Positions 4,779-11,566 of a DNA stretch of 11,566 nucleotides are shown here, in pieces. Every line of letters starts with the position of its first letter. The first letter of the stretch is position 1. Source of the stretch: Bacteroidota bacterium. Lineage in GTDB: Bacteria > Bacteroidota > Bacteroidia > Bacteroidales > B18-G4. Where the stretch lies: the NCBI GenBank assembly GCA_003648575.1, contig QMPN01000077.1, positions 1 to 11,566 on the forward strand. Direction: 5' to 3'. The translations under genes and the position numbers were made by a program. The notes below the pieces were generated by a model. That model was given only the letters and a program-made list of their open reading frames with translations. It did no database searches and was not told where the DNA came from.

Positions 4779-6380
4779 ATGAAAAAATTGAGACTATTAT
4801 TATTCGCAGCAGGTATAACAATAGGACTGCTCGCAAGCGGACAGGTTCCGCAAATGATCGATTACCAGGGCATGGCACGCAACGGGGCAGGTGACCCTAT
4901 TGCCAATTCGGTAATTAGCTTACGGCTTACGGTATGGGAAGGCCCACTGCCCGGATTCTCGGTATATTCTGAAAAGCATACACCGGTAACCAATTCCTAT
5001 GGCCTCTTCCACCTGATGATCGGTGATGGGAGCGTATTAAGTGGAAACTTTGCTGCCATCAATTGGGCACATGGCGACTTTTATGTACAGACAGAGATCG
5101 ACCCCAGTGGTGGTAACTCATTCATTGATATGGGTATAAGCAAACTGGCTACGGTACCTTTCGCCTTTTATGCAGGCAGTGCAGGTGGTGGCGGAAGCAG
5201 CCCCTGGTTACCCAACGGACCGGATATTTATTTCAATACCGGATATGTAGCGATCGGGCATGATTCTCCCATTGAACACCTCCATGTTGATGGTGCCGGA
5301 GGCCCTGCCAATGTACTGATTACCAGCTCCCAGTCATATTATCAGGCTGATTCCCCCGGCAACACAGGTCTCTGGATGAAAGAAAACAATGCTGACATGG
5401 CCTATTTATATTGGAACCCGCCCTCGCAGGCAGTTTTTCTGTATGAAAGCGAGGCCCAAACTATGGCATGGAAAGGAAATAATGTAGGGATAGGCCCTCT
5501 CGATCCATTGGTCAAATTACATGTAGAATACGAAAATTCAGCAGGAGTATTGGCCGAAGCTATCGGCAACATGTATAGCACAGGACAAACAGTGGCGCCG
5601 GCCGTATGGGGTTTTTCAGAAAACCATACCTGTGATATATCCCAGGGTGTTGCCGGTCACGCTTACTCAACAACCTCTCTGTTTAATGAAGGTATTTATG
5701 GTGAAGGTGGTGGCGGAACCAATAATAATTATGGCGTTTATGGTGTCGGATTGGGACAATCCGGCTCCAGCTACAGTACGGCTATATATGGTGATGATAA
5801 TGGTTCAGCAACCAATAACTATGCTGGCTGGTTCTCTGGTGATGTACATATTTCGGGCACTCTCTCTAAATCTGGCGGAACTTTCAAAATCGATCACCCA
5901 CAGGACCCTGCCAATAAATACCTGGTGCACAGCTTCGTGGAAAGCCCGGATATGATGAATATATATAATGGCAATGTGACCACTGACGCCTCAGGAATGG
6001 CCAATGTTGAGCTTCCCGCCTATTTCGATGCGCTAAATATCGATTTCAGGTATCAGCTTACCGTGATCGGAACTTTTGCACAGGCCATCATCATGGACGA
6101 GATCTCCGGCAACAGCTTCACCATACAAACCGATAAGCCCAATGTGAAAGTGAGCTGGCAGGTTACAGGTGTGCGTAATGATGCCTGGGCACAGGAAAAT
6201 CGTGTAAAAGTGGAAGTTGATAAGGGATCAGTCGAAAAAGGCTTGTATATGCACCCCGAACTCTTTGGCAAGTCAGCAGATATGGGCTTAAAGGTGGGAG
6301 TTCCGCATAATGAGCACATTACATATAAGGCAAAACCCGTACAGGAAAAGGATCCGAGGGCTGAACCGAATCAAAAATAA
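4779..6380 (+). CDS. Secreted tail-fibre-like surface protein, function unknown
   Basis: This 533-aa protein has a signal peptide (residues 1-22, ending ASGQ). The N-terminal part (about 25-135) has the motif IDYQGMARNGAGDPI and SLRLTVWEG, ending in TVPFAFYA; this beta-rich domain is common at the start of Bacteroidota tail-fibre-like proteins. A glycine-rich linker (GSAGGGGSS) leads into a central repetitive region with VAIG/VGIG...LHV stretches and YGVYGVG-like turns (about 155-365), suggesting a trimeric beta-helix fibre. The C-terminal module from residue 369 (FKIDHPQDPANKYL, then VHSFVESPDM) is a conserved domain of unknown function found beside fibre repeats. It is not the S74 chaperone domain. 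No T9SS sorting domain is visible, so its route past the outer membrane is unclear. It follows the T9SS gene by 16 bases. Confidence 0.78.
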   Translation: MKKLRLLLFAAGITIGLLASGQVPQMIDYQGMARNGAGDPIANSVISLRLTVWEGPLPGFSVYSEKHTPVTNSYGLFHLMIGDGSVLSGNFAAINWAHGDFYVQTEIDPSGGNSFIDMGISKLATVPFAFYAGSAGGGGSSPWLPNGPDIYFNTGYVAIGHDSPIEHLHVDGAGGPANVLITSSQSYYQADSPGNTGLWMKENNADMAYLYWNPPSQAVFLYESEAQTMAWKGNNVGIGPLDPLVKLHVEYENSAGVLAEAIGNMYSTGQTVAPAVWGFSENHTCDISQGVAGHAYSTTSLFNEGIYGEGGGGTNNNYGVYGVGLGQSGSSYSTAIYGDDNGSATNNYAGWFSGDVHISGTLSKSGGTFKIDHPQDPANKYLVHSFVESPDMMNIYNGNVTTDASGMANVELPAYFDALNIDFRYQLTVIGTFAQAIIMDEISGNSFTIQTDKPNVKVSWQVTGVRNDAWAQENRVKVEVDKGSVEKGLYMHPELFGKSADMGLKVGVPHNEHITYKAKPVQEKDPRAEPNQK

Positions 6381-6401
6381 GAATGGCCCCCTCCCTCATT
6401 C

Positions 6402-6425
6402 CCCCCTCTCCTCGAGGAGAGGGGG
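6402..6425. terminator. 24-bp perfect palindrome between convergent genes
   Basis: The bases centred on CTC|GAG form a perfect 12+12 palindrome of C-rich then G-rich arms. Outer pairs continue imperfectly to CTCA (6395-6398) and TGAG (6433-6436). It lies 21 bp after the stop of the tail-fibre-like gene and 33 bp from the stop of the opposing lipoprotein gene, a natural place for a bidirectional terminator. Neither side has a T run, so it may equally be a dispersed REP-like palindrome. Confidence 0.5.
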
Positions 6426-6458
6426 ATAGGGGGTGAGCTGCTTAATACGTTTTGGAAT

Positions 6459-7001
6459 TTACTTCCCGAAACCAATCTTCCTAAATGAGATCATCTTCGT
6501 GAATATCGTATCGGAGATGATTTTTTTATAATCTTTCTTCTTGGGATCGAAGAGGTAGTATTTCTGTTCTCCATCTTCAATGTCCCTGATCTTAGAGCTG
6601 ATCTCCTGGAGCTTGGCCAGCTTAACGATGTCATCCGGATCCATGGCATACAGGTCAAATCCTGACCCGCCATCTCTCAGATAGATGATATAACTTAACC
6701 AGAATCGCTCTTCCATCACCACAACGGAAGCATTGTAATAGTATTGATCCTTGTACTGTTTCAACACTGCAGAATCAGACAGAAAAACATTCCTTAGGCC
6801 TCCGTATTCCGATGAAGAATAAGAAAAAGATCCCTGATCGACATACATGGTATCCCCATCCTGATCCAGGTAAGTGCCATGAAGAATTTGAGGTATTTCA
6901 ATCAACTCCTTTACTTTCCTGGGTTGGGGTTCAGTAAAAATGACCTGATCACACGAAGTGAATATTATCAGGATTACCATCAGATGAAGACAACGTTTCA
7001 T
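6459..7001 (-). CDS. Small predicted lipoprotein, function unknown
   Basis: This protein of about 180 aa has a lipoprotein signal: basic start (MKRC), hydrophobic stretch and a lipobox ending FTSC, with the lipidated Cys at residue 17 when counted from the ATG at 7001. A GTG three codons upstream (7010) is also in frame, but the ATG gives a more normal signal. The rest is polar and rich in Tyr, Asp and Lys (HGTYLDQDGDTMYVDQG, KQYKDQYYYN, KIRDIEDGEQKYYLFD), with no motif I recognise. It is probably anchored on the periplasmic side or cell surface. It stands alone between convergent and divergent neighbours, with no operon partner in the window. Confidence 0.75.
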   Translation of the reverse strand: MKRCLHLMVILIIFTSCDQVIFTEPQPRKVKELIEIPQILHGTYLDQDGDTMYVDQGSFSYSSSEYGGLRNVFLSDSAVLKQYKDQYYYNASVVVMEERFWLSYIIYLRDGGSGFDLYAMDPDDIVKLAKLQEISSKIRDIEDGEQKYYLFDPKKKDYKKIISDTIFTKMISFRKIGFGK

Positions 7002-7135
7002 ATGTTTCACAGTCTTAATGAAGAACTTGAATATTAGTGCTAATTTAATATGAAAAAACGTATTGTCCCTATGTATTCTTTTCTAAAACTATGCAATACA
7101 AACTTAAATAGAAAGAATCTTAATAATATATTTAA

Positions 7136-7166
7136 TTTTAATTTTTATACCTAAGGTGTATATTTG
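7136..7166 (+). promoter_or_regulatory. Promoter of the giant PKD-repeat gene
   Basis: TATATTTG (7159-7166) is an exact match to the Bacteroidota -7 consensus TAnnTTTG. A T-rich -33 (TTTT, 7136-7139) sits 19 bases upstream in an AT-rich tract. Transcription from near 7172 would give a leader of about 95 bases before the ATG at 7267. The rest of the gap back to 7002 shows only AT-rich sequence; no clear promoter for the divergent lipoprotein gene was found. Confidence 0.5.
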
Positions 7167-7266
7167 TAAGTAAATGCGGCTTTTTATCCTGAAGATGGGG
7201 CCGATATTTTTAACTATAACAACTCGAACACAGCTTATTTTATCTTTCATTCATCAAGCCCTGACC

Positions 7267-10200
7267 ATGACAAAAAAGATACTCCGCCATATATTCACGG
7301 CTGCATTTCTGACCCTCTTTACAAGCGTACATGCACAGGATTGCACCATCTCCATTACCCGTCCTTCCGCCGATACGATCATTTGCAGAGGTGACTCAGT
7401 TTACCTAAAATCTATTGGCTCCTGTGATGTATTTTTGAATAACAGCTTCGAAGATGGTTTAGGCGCGGGATGGAGTGAAGCTTCAGCCAACCCTTCATTT
7501 CCCGCTTTCAGTTGTATGGATTTTAATCCTGACATCCAGGAAGTGGCACCAGGACCCGGGCCAGAAGACAGGTACATGTGGGTGGGGGCAACAGCATCCA
7601 GTTACAGAGGAATTATTACAGACTCTTTCGATATTACCATCGGGAACTGCCAGGTGCGCTTCTGGATGCGTTATGGCCGGGCTGTAGGAGCAGGAGGTGG
7701 TGTCGGTTCCCCCTGTGAAGACCCGGATAACACCGCTGAAGGAGTCCATTTGGCTTATTCTATTGATGATGGAGCCAACTGGATCGATTTCCCGGGTGTT
7801 GATCAGTTTCCGGTAGGTCCCAGCAACGCCGATCCTCCATTTGTAACCACAATTCCTGGAAGTGGGGGTGAATGGAGACCGATACCAACCTGGGGTGGAG
7901 GACACACTCCTCTGCGTTGGGATACCAACAGCATTTTCTGGTGGCATGAGTACGCTTGCGTGATCCCTGCTGCTGCTGTGAGCACTGCAACAAAGTTTCA
8001 GTTTTACCAGAGCACTACCAGTGGTGAAGGATGGGATACCTGGGGACTGGATGAGGTACAGTTATTCTGCTCAAACAACCAGAATGTGGTCTGGAGCCAT
8101 GGTCCGACTGAGTTTGACCCGGTCGACCCTGTAAGCCCTACCGACAGCACACTCTACTGGGTACAGGTGTATGATACTGTAGGGAATTTTGACCGCGATA
8201 CCGTGATCATTTACGTAGTCGACAGGCCAAATACCGACCTTGGCCCGGATACGTCAATTTGCTGGACCGGTTTTAACACTGCCATATTCGATGCAGGCCC
8301 GGGCTTTGACAGTTACCTGTGGAATACCGGAGAAACTACACAAATCATTACCCCAAACACAAGCGGTACCTACATCGTTGAGGTATGGAATGTTACCTGC
8401 TTCGACACGGATACCGTAAACCTTACTGTAATACCGGCCACCGGTGCCGATGCCGGTTCTGACGAATCAATTTGCCAGGGTGGCTTTTGGGATTTTAACT
8501 TCTCAACAAATCAACCAGATACCATCAGCGCTGATTCAGTATGGTGGTTTGGAGGAATAGGAACCTTTGTGGAACCCGATTCCCTTCGCCCGATATATTA
8601 CGCTGATCCTACCGAATTGGGTCCCATTACCCTGGGACTAATTGCATATGGTTCCGGCCCTTGTGGTAATGACACTAATTATATGGTTCTTACCATAGAT
8701 ACTGTCCCTACGGCAGATTTTATGACTACACCCATCGATACTGCTTGTATCCTGTCTGATATCACCTTCACCGCCAGTGCAGATATTACCATCACTACCT
8801 GGGAATGGGATTTCGGCGACGCTACTACTGGCACCGGACAGATCGTGACTCATCAGTACGCCAGCCCGGGATCCTATGACATCCGACTTGTCGCCATTAG
8901 TAATATGGGATGCTCTGATACGGTCATCTATACACGGGTGATCACAGATCCCCTTATCTATCTCTCCAAAGTTCCCTCACCAAGTTGTGAAAATGATACG
9001 GTCTTTTTTACCGGATTAGGAGATGCGGTTACCTATGCCGACTGGATTTGGGATTTCGGAGATGCTACGCCTCAGGATACTGGTAAAAATGTATGGCATA
9101 TTTATCCCAATTCCGGAACCTATACGGTTAACCTGAGCGTTTGTAGCAAGGACACCAACTATCTGCATGAAGTGGTTGAAACCTGCCAGGCAGATGCCGG
9201 ATCAGATGAGAACATCTGTGAACATTATCCTTTCGATTTTTCAACATCTGCTACTTTGCCGGATACTACCAGCGGAGATTCGCTGATGTGGATTGGCGGA
9301 CTTGGAAATTTTAGTGATTCGTCGCTTTTATGGCCCATTTATACGCCGGCAGTGGGAGAACTTGGTGATGTTACTTTAACACTCATCGTATACGGAAAAG
9401 GACCCTGTGGGAATGATACATCCAGCATGGTTCTCTCTATTTTCGACGGACCGGAAGCAGATTTCACTTTTGTGCCTGTTGATTCACTCTGTGTGGGCGA
9501 AATGATAGACTTCTTCGGAACAAGCACAACCAACATAAATACATGGAACTGGGACTTTGGTGATGGAAATACCGATGTCGGCCAGAATGTTAGCCATGCT
9601 TATGCTCTTGATGGCTTCTTCGATGTTATGCTGACCGTAATAAATGACTCTGCATGCGTTGATACAGTGATCTATACATTGGAAATCCATGTGCTGCCGG
9701 ATGCTGACTTCACCATACTGCCAAATGATACCGTTTGCCTGAACACCGAGATGGACTTCGATGCCACCAGTTCTACGATTATTACCGACTGGGACTGGGA
9801 CTTCGGTGACGGAAATACCGCCAGCGGGCAAAATGTAGTTCATACCTATGCCGCTTCAGGCGACTATGATGTATACCTTTTCGTGCTCAATGAAAATTCC
9901 TGTACCGATACTGTCATGTATTCCGTCAGGATCGACTCCCTGCCTACCTCCGATTTCAGCATGATGCCCAATGACACCAGCTGTAGCCTGGAAACAGTCT
10001 ATTTTAACGGAACAGGATCAAGCGATATCGCCAGCTGGGACTGGGATTTTGACGATGGCAATATTGCCAGCGGACAGAATGTAAGCAATATATTCGCCGG
10101 TGCCGGAATCTATGATGTGATGCTGGTCGTGACCAATGGGAATGGTTGTACAGACACTACCATCCACCAGCGTGTGGTCATTGATGTTTCTGTTGACTTC

Positions 10201-11566
10201 ACCATCGACCCGACACCAAGTTGCCTGGGCAATTTGGTCGAATTCACTGGCTCACCCGATACTATCACCTTCACTGATTGGGAATGGGACTTTGGTGATG
10301 GAAGTACCGACATTGGGCAAATTGTGACCCATCTCTATGCCACTTTCGATACCTTCGACATCAGGCTGGTAGTTTGTTCCGATACTGTAATTAAAACTCA
10401 TATCGTACAGGAACCTGCCTTTGCTGATGCCGGTAGCGATGAAAGCATTTGCGAATATTACAGCTTCGATTTCACAACCTCTACAATGCTTGCCACGGCC
10501 AATGCTTATGACTCATTGCGCTGGATTGGCGGATTGGGAACCTTTGATGATCCTACCCTGCTGCATCCTATCTATACTCCAGCTCCGGGTGAAGAAGGAA
10601 CAGTCGTTCAACTGGGGCTCATTGCTCTGGCCAGGATACCCTGCGGCAACGATACTTCATTCATGGACCTGACCGTGTTCGACGGACCTGAAGCAAGCTT
10701 TACCATCACACCACCTGATTCGATCTGTGTGAATGAACCGCTTAGTTTGGATGCTAATTCCACAACAACCATAAACCTCTGGGAATGGGATTTCGATGAT
10801 GGAAATACAACAACAGGACAAAACGTAATTTATGCATGGTCAGCTGCGGGATTCTATGATATCAGACTGGTAGTAACCAATACTGATGGATGTACCGATA
10901 CCATCTTCCAGACCATTGAGGTACACGAATTGCCGGGTGCTTCTTTCACGATCATGCCTAGCGACACCGTTTGCCTGAATACTGAAATGACATTTGATGG
11001 AAGCGGCAGTACCACCACGATCACTGATTGGGATTGGGACTTCGGCGACGGGAATACAGCAAGCGGACAGGTCGTAAACCATACCTATGCCACTTTCGGT
11101 GACTACGATGTATACCTCTATGTGCTCAATAATAATTCCTGTATGGATACACTCATGTATTCGGTCAGGATTGATTCACTGCCTACTTCGGATTTCACTA
11201 TGATGCCAAATGATACCAGCTGTAGCCTGGAAACAGTCTATTTCAATGGAACAGGATCAACCGATATCATCAGCTGGGACTGGGATTTTGACGATGGCAA
11301 TATTGCCAGCGGACAGAATGTAAGCAATATATTCGCCGGTGCCGGAATCTATGATGTAATGCTGGTAACCACAAACGGCAACGGATGTACAGATACCACC
11401 ATACACCAACGAGTGGTCATCGATGTTTCTGTTGACTTTACCATTGACCCGACACCAAGTTGCCTGGGCAGTTTGGTTGAATTCACTGGCTCACCCGATA
11501 CTATCACCTTCACTGATTGGGAATGGGACTTCGGGGATGGAAGTACCGGCATTGGGCAAATTGTGA
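7267..11566 (+). CDS. Giant secreted multi-PKD surface protein (partial, runs off the right edge)
   Basis: The frame is open for 1433 complete codons from ATG 7267 to the edge, with no stop. The signal peptide covers residues 1-23 (SVHA before the cut). Residues 24-260 form a beta-rich N-terminal region; VRFWMRYG near 130 and GVHLAYSIDDGANW at 159-172 recall reelin-type repeats. Residues 260-390 look Ig-like (LGPDTSICW, NTSGTYIVEV). Ten PKD domains follow, each with a W-[EDIN]-WDF-[GD]-D core at Trp 512, 593, 760, 842, 924, 1005, 1172, 1255, 1337 and 1418. Three non-PKD modules opening with (A)DAGSDE start near 393, 641 and 1052. Each PKD unit has one Cys near its start and one near its end, which could form a disulfide. 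Composition is Asp/Thr-rich and Lys-poor, as in extracellular adhesins. A C-terminal T9SS signal is expected beyond the edge but not seen. Confidence 0.9.
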   Translation, partial: MTKKILRHIFTAAFLTLFTSVHAQDCTISITRPSADTIICRGDSVYLKSIGSCDVFLNNSFEDGLGAGWSEASANPSFPAFSCMDFNPDIQEVAPGPGPEDRYMWVGATASSYRGIITDSFDITIGNCQVRFWMRYGRAVGAGGGVGSPCEDPDNTAEGVHLAYSIDDGANWIDFPGVDQFPVGPSNADPPFVTTIPGSGGEWRPIPTWGGGHTPLRWDTNSIFWWHEYACVIPAAAVSTATKFQFYQSTTSGEGWDTWGLDEVQLFCSNNQNVVWSHGPTEFDPVDPVSPTDSTLYWVQVYDTVGNFDRDTVIIYVVDRPNTDLGPDTSICWTGFNTAIFDAGPGFDSYLWNTGETTQIITPNTSGTYIVEVWNVTCFDTDTVNLTVIPATGADAGSDESICQGGFWDFNFSTNQPDTISADSVWWFGGIGTFVEPDSLRPIYYADPTELGPITLGLIAYGSGPCGNDTNYMVLTIDTVPTADFMTTPIDTACILSDITFTASADITITTWEWDFGDATTGTGQIVTHQYASPGSYDIRLVAISNMGCSDTVIYTRVITDPLIYLSKVPSPSCENDTVFFTGLGDAVTYADWIWDFGDATPQDTGKNVWHIYPNSGTYTVNLSVCSKDTNYLHEVVETCQADAGSDENICEHYPFDFSTSATLPDTTSGDSLMWIGGLGNFSDSSLLWPIYTPAVGELGDVTLTLIVYGKGPCGNDTSSMVLSIFDGPEADFTFVPVDSLCVGEMIDFFGTSTTNINTWNWDFGDGNTDVGQNVSHAYALDGFFDVMLTVINDSACVDTVIYTLEIHVLPDADFTILPNDTVCLNTEMDFDATSSTIITDWDWDFGDGNTASGQNVVHTYAASGDYDVYLFVLNENSCTDTVMYSVRIDSLPTSDFSMMPNDTSCSLETVYFNGTGSSDIASWDWDFDDGNIASGQNVSNIFAGAGIYDVMLVVTNGNGCTDTTIHQRVVIDVSVDFTIDPTPSCLGNLVEFTGSPDTITFTDWEWDFGDGSTDIGQIVTHLYATFDTFDIRLVVCSDTVIKTHIVQEPAFADAGSDESICEYYSFDFTTSTMLATANAYDSLRWIGGLGTFDDPTLLHPIYTPAPGEEGTVVQLGLIALARIPCGNDTSFMDLTVFDGPEASFTITPPDSICVNEPLSLDANSTTTINLWEWDFDDGNTTTGQNVIYAWSAAGFYDIRLVVTNTDGCTDTIFQTIEVHELPGASFTIMPSDTVCLNTEMTFDGSGSTTTITDWDWDFGDGNTASGQVVNHTYATFGDYDVYLYVLNNNSCMDTLMYSVRIDSLPTSDFTMMPNDTSCSLETVYFNGTGSTDIISWDWDFDDGNIASGQNVSNIFAGAGIYDVMLVTTNGNGCTDTTIHQRVVIDVSVDFTIDPTPSCLGSLVEFTGSPDTITFTDWEWDFGDGSTGIGQIV
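9187..10419 (+). repeat. Superrepeat unit 1 within the PKD gene
   Basis: This in-frame unit of about 411 codons holds one DAGSDE module followed by four PKD domains (Trp residues 760, 842, 924, 1005). It is repeated immediately downstream. A shorter version (module plus two PKD domains, first-type and fourth-type) precedes it at 8443-9186. Confidence 0.8.
10420..11566 (+). repeat. Superrepeat unit 2 within the PKD gene (cut by window end)
   Basis: This is the second copy of the module plus four PKD domains (Trp 1172, 1255, 1337, 1418). The offset from unit 1 is 1239 bp in the third and fourth PKD domains. Bases 11271-11357 are identical to 10032-10118 over 87 bp, and 11479-11531 are identical to 10240-10292 over 53 bp. 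The module and first PKD are more diverged. Confidence 0.8.

Noticed and set aside
7475..7993. Short frames on both strands in the N-terminal part of the PKD gene
   Set aside because: They overlap the uninterrupted signal-peptide-bearing frame from 7267 and have no independent signals.
8638..11552. Several minus-strand frames of 65-119 codons inside the PKD gene (for example 9484-9843, 10110-10313, 11349-11552)
   Set aside because: Near-identical products at 10110-10313 and 11349-11552 simply mirror the 1239-bp superrepeat. All lie opposite a continuous 1433-codon frame.

Overview
The window is almost certainly from a member of the Bacteroidota. It encodes a secreted protein with a type IX secretion (T9SS) C-terminal sorting domain, a giant PKD-repeat surface protein, and an ECF sigma/anti-sigma pair of a type common in this phylum. 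Several upstream regions also carry the TAnnTTTG-type -7 element of this phylum, and most starts lack a clear Shine-Dalgarno sequence. The sequence does not support a lower-rank assignment.

Left part (281-3961, all minus strand). This reads as one metal-stress/metallophore locus. In transcription order it holds an ECF sigma factor (3380-3961, probable TTG start), a small zinc-finger anti-sigma (3093-3380, overlapping the sigma stop), a 214-bp gap, a BufA/HvfA-like RiPP precursor (2444-2878), a DUF692 multinuclear iron oxidase (BufB/HvfB-like, 1495-2319), a DUF2063 partner (BufC/HvfC-like, 756-1508) and a DoxX membrane protein (HvfD-like, 281-730). The precursor has a signal peptide and five Lys-Cys-Gly motifs of the EGKCG type, the cysteine substrate known for HvfB/HvfC. 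A good ECF-type promoter (TGTAAGG, 15 nt, CGTCTA) lies upstream of the precursor. A strong hairpin separates the precursor from its modifying enzymes and could set their expression ratio. The likely logic is that metal or thiol stress releases the sigma factor, the sigma factor drives the precursor operon, and the enzymes turn precursor cysteines into copper-chelating heterocycles in the exported protein.

Middle part (4256-6380, plus strand). Two closely spaced genes encode exported proteins: a short protein ending in a T9SS type A sorting domain, and a 533-aa tail-fibre-like, glycine-rich surface protein. They face a convergent small lipoprotein gene (6459-7001, minus). A 24-bp perfect palindrome lies between the two convergent stops.

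Right part (7267 to the window end, plus strand). One uninterrupted reading frame of more than 1433 codons runs off the right edge. It starts with a signal peptide and a reelin-like/jelly-roll N-terminal region, followed by an Ig-like segment. After that come three copies of a GSDE-type module alternating with ten PKD domains. The last two large units form a tandem superrepeat of about 1.24 kb, with stretches of perfect DNA identity.

Intergenic regions carry tandem repeats with a period of exactly seven bases at three places (182-270, 3999-4026, 4091-4125). I see no tRNA, rRNA, CRISPR array or transposase.
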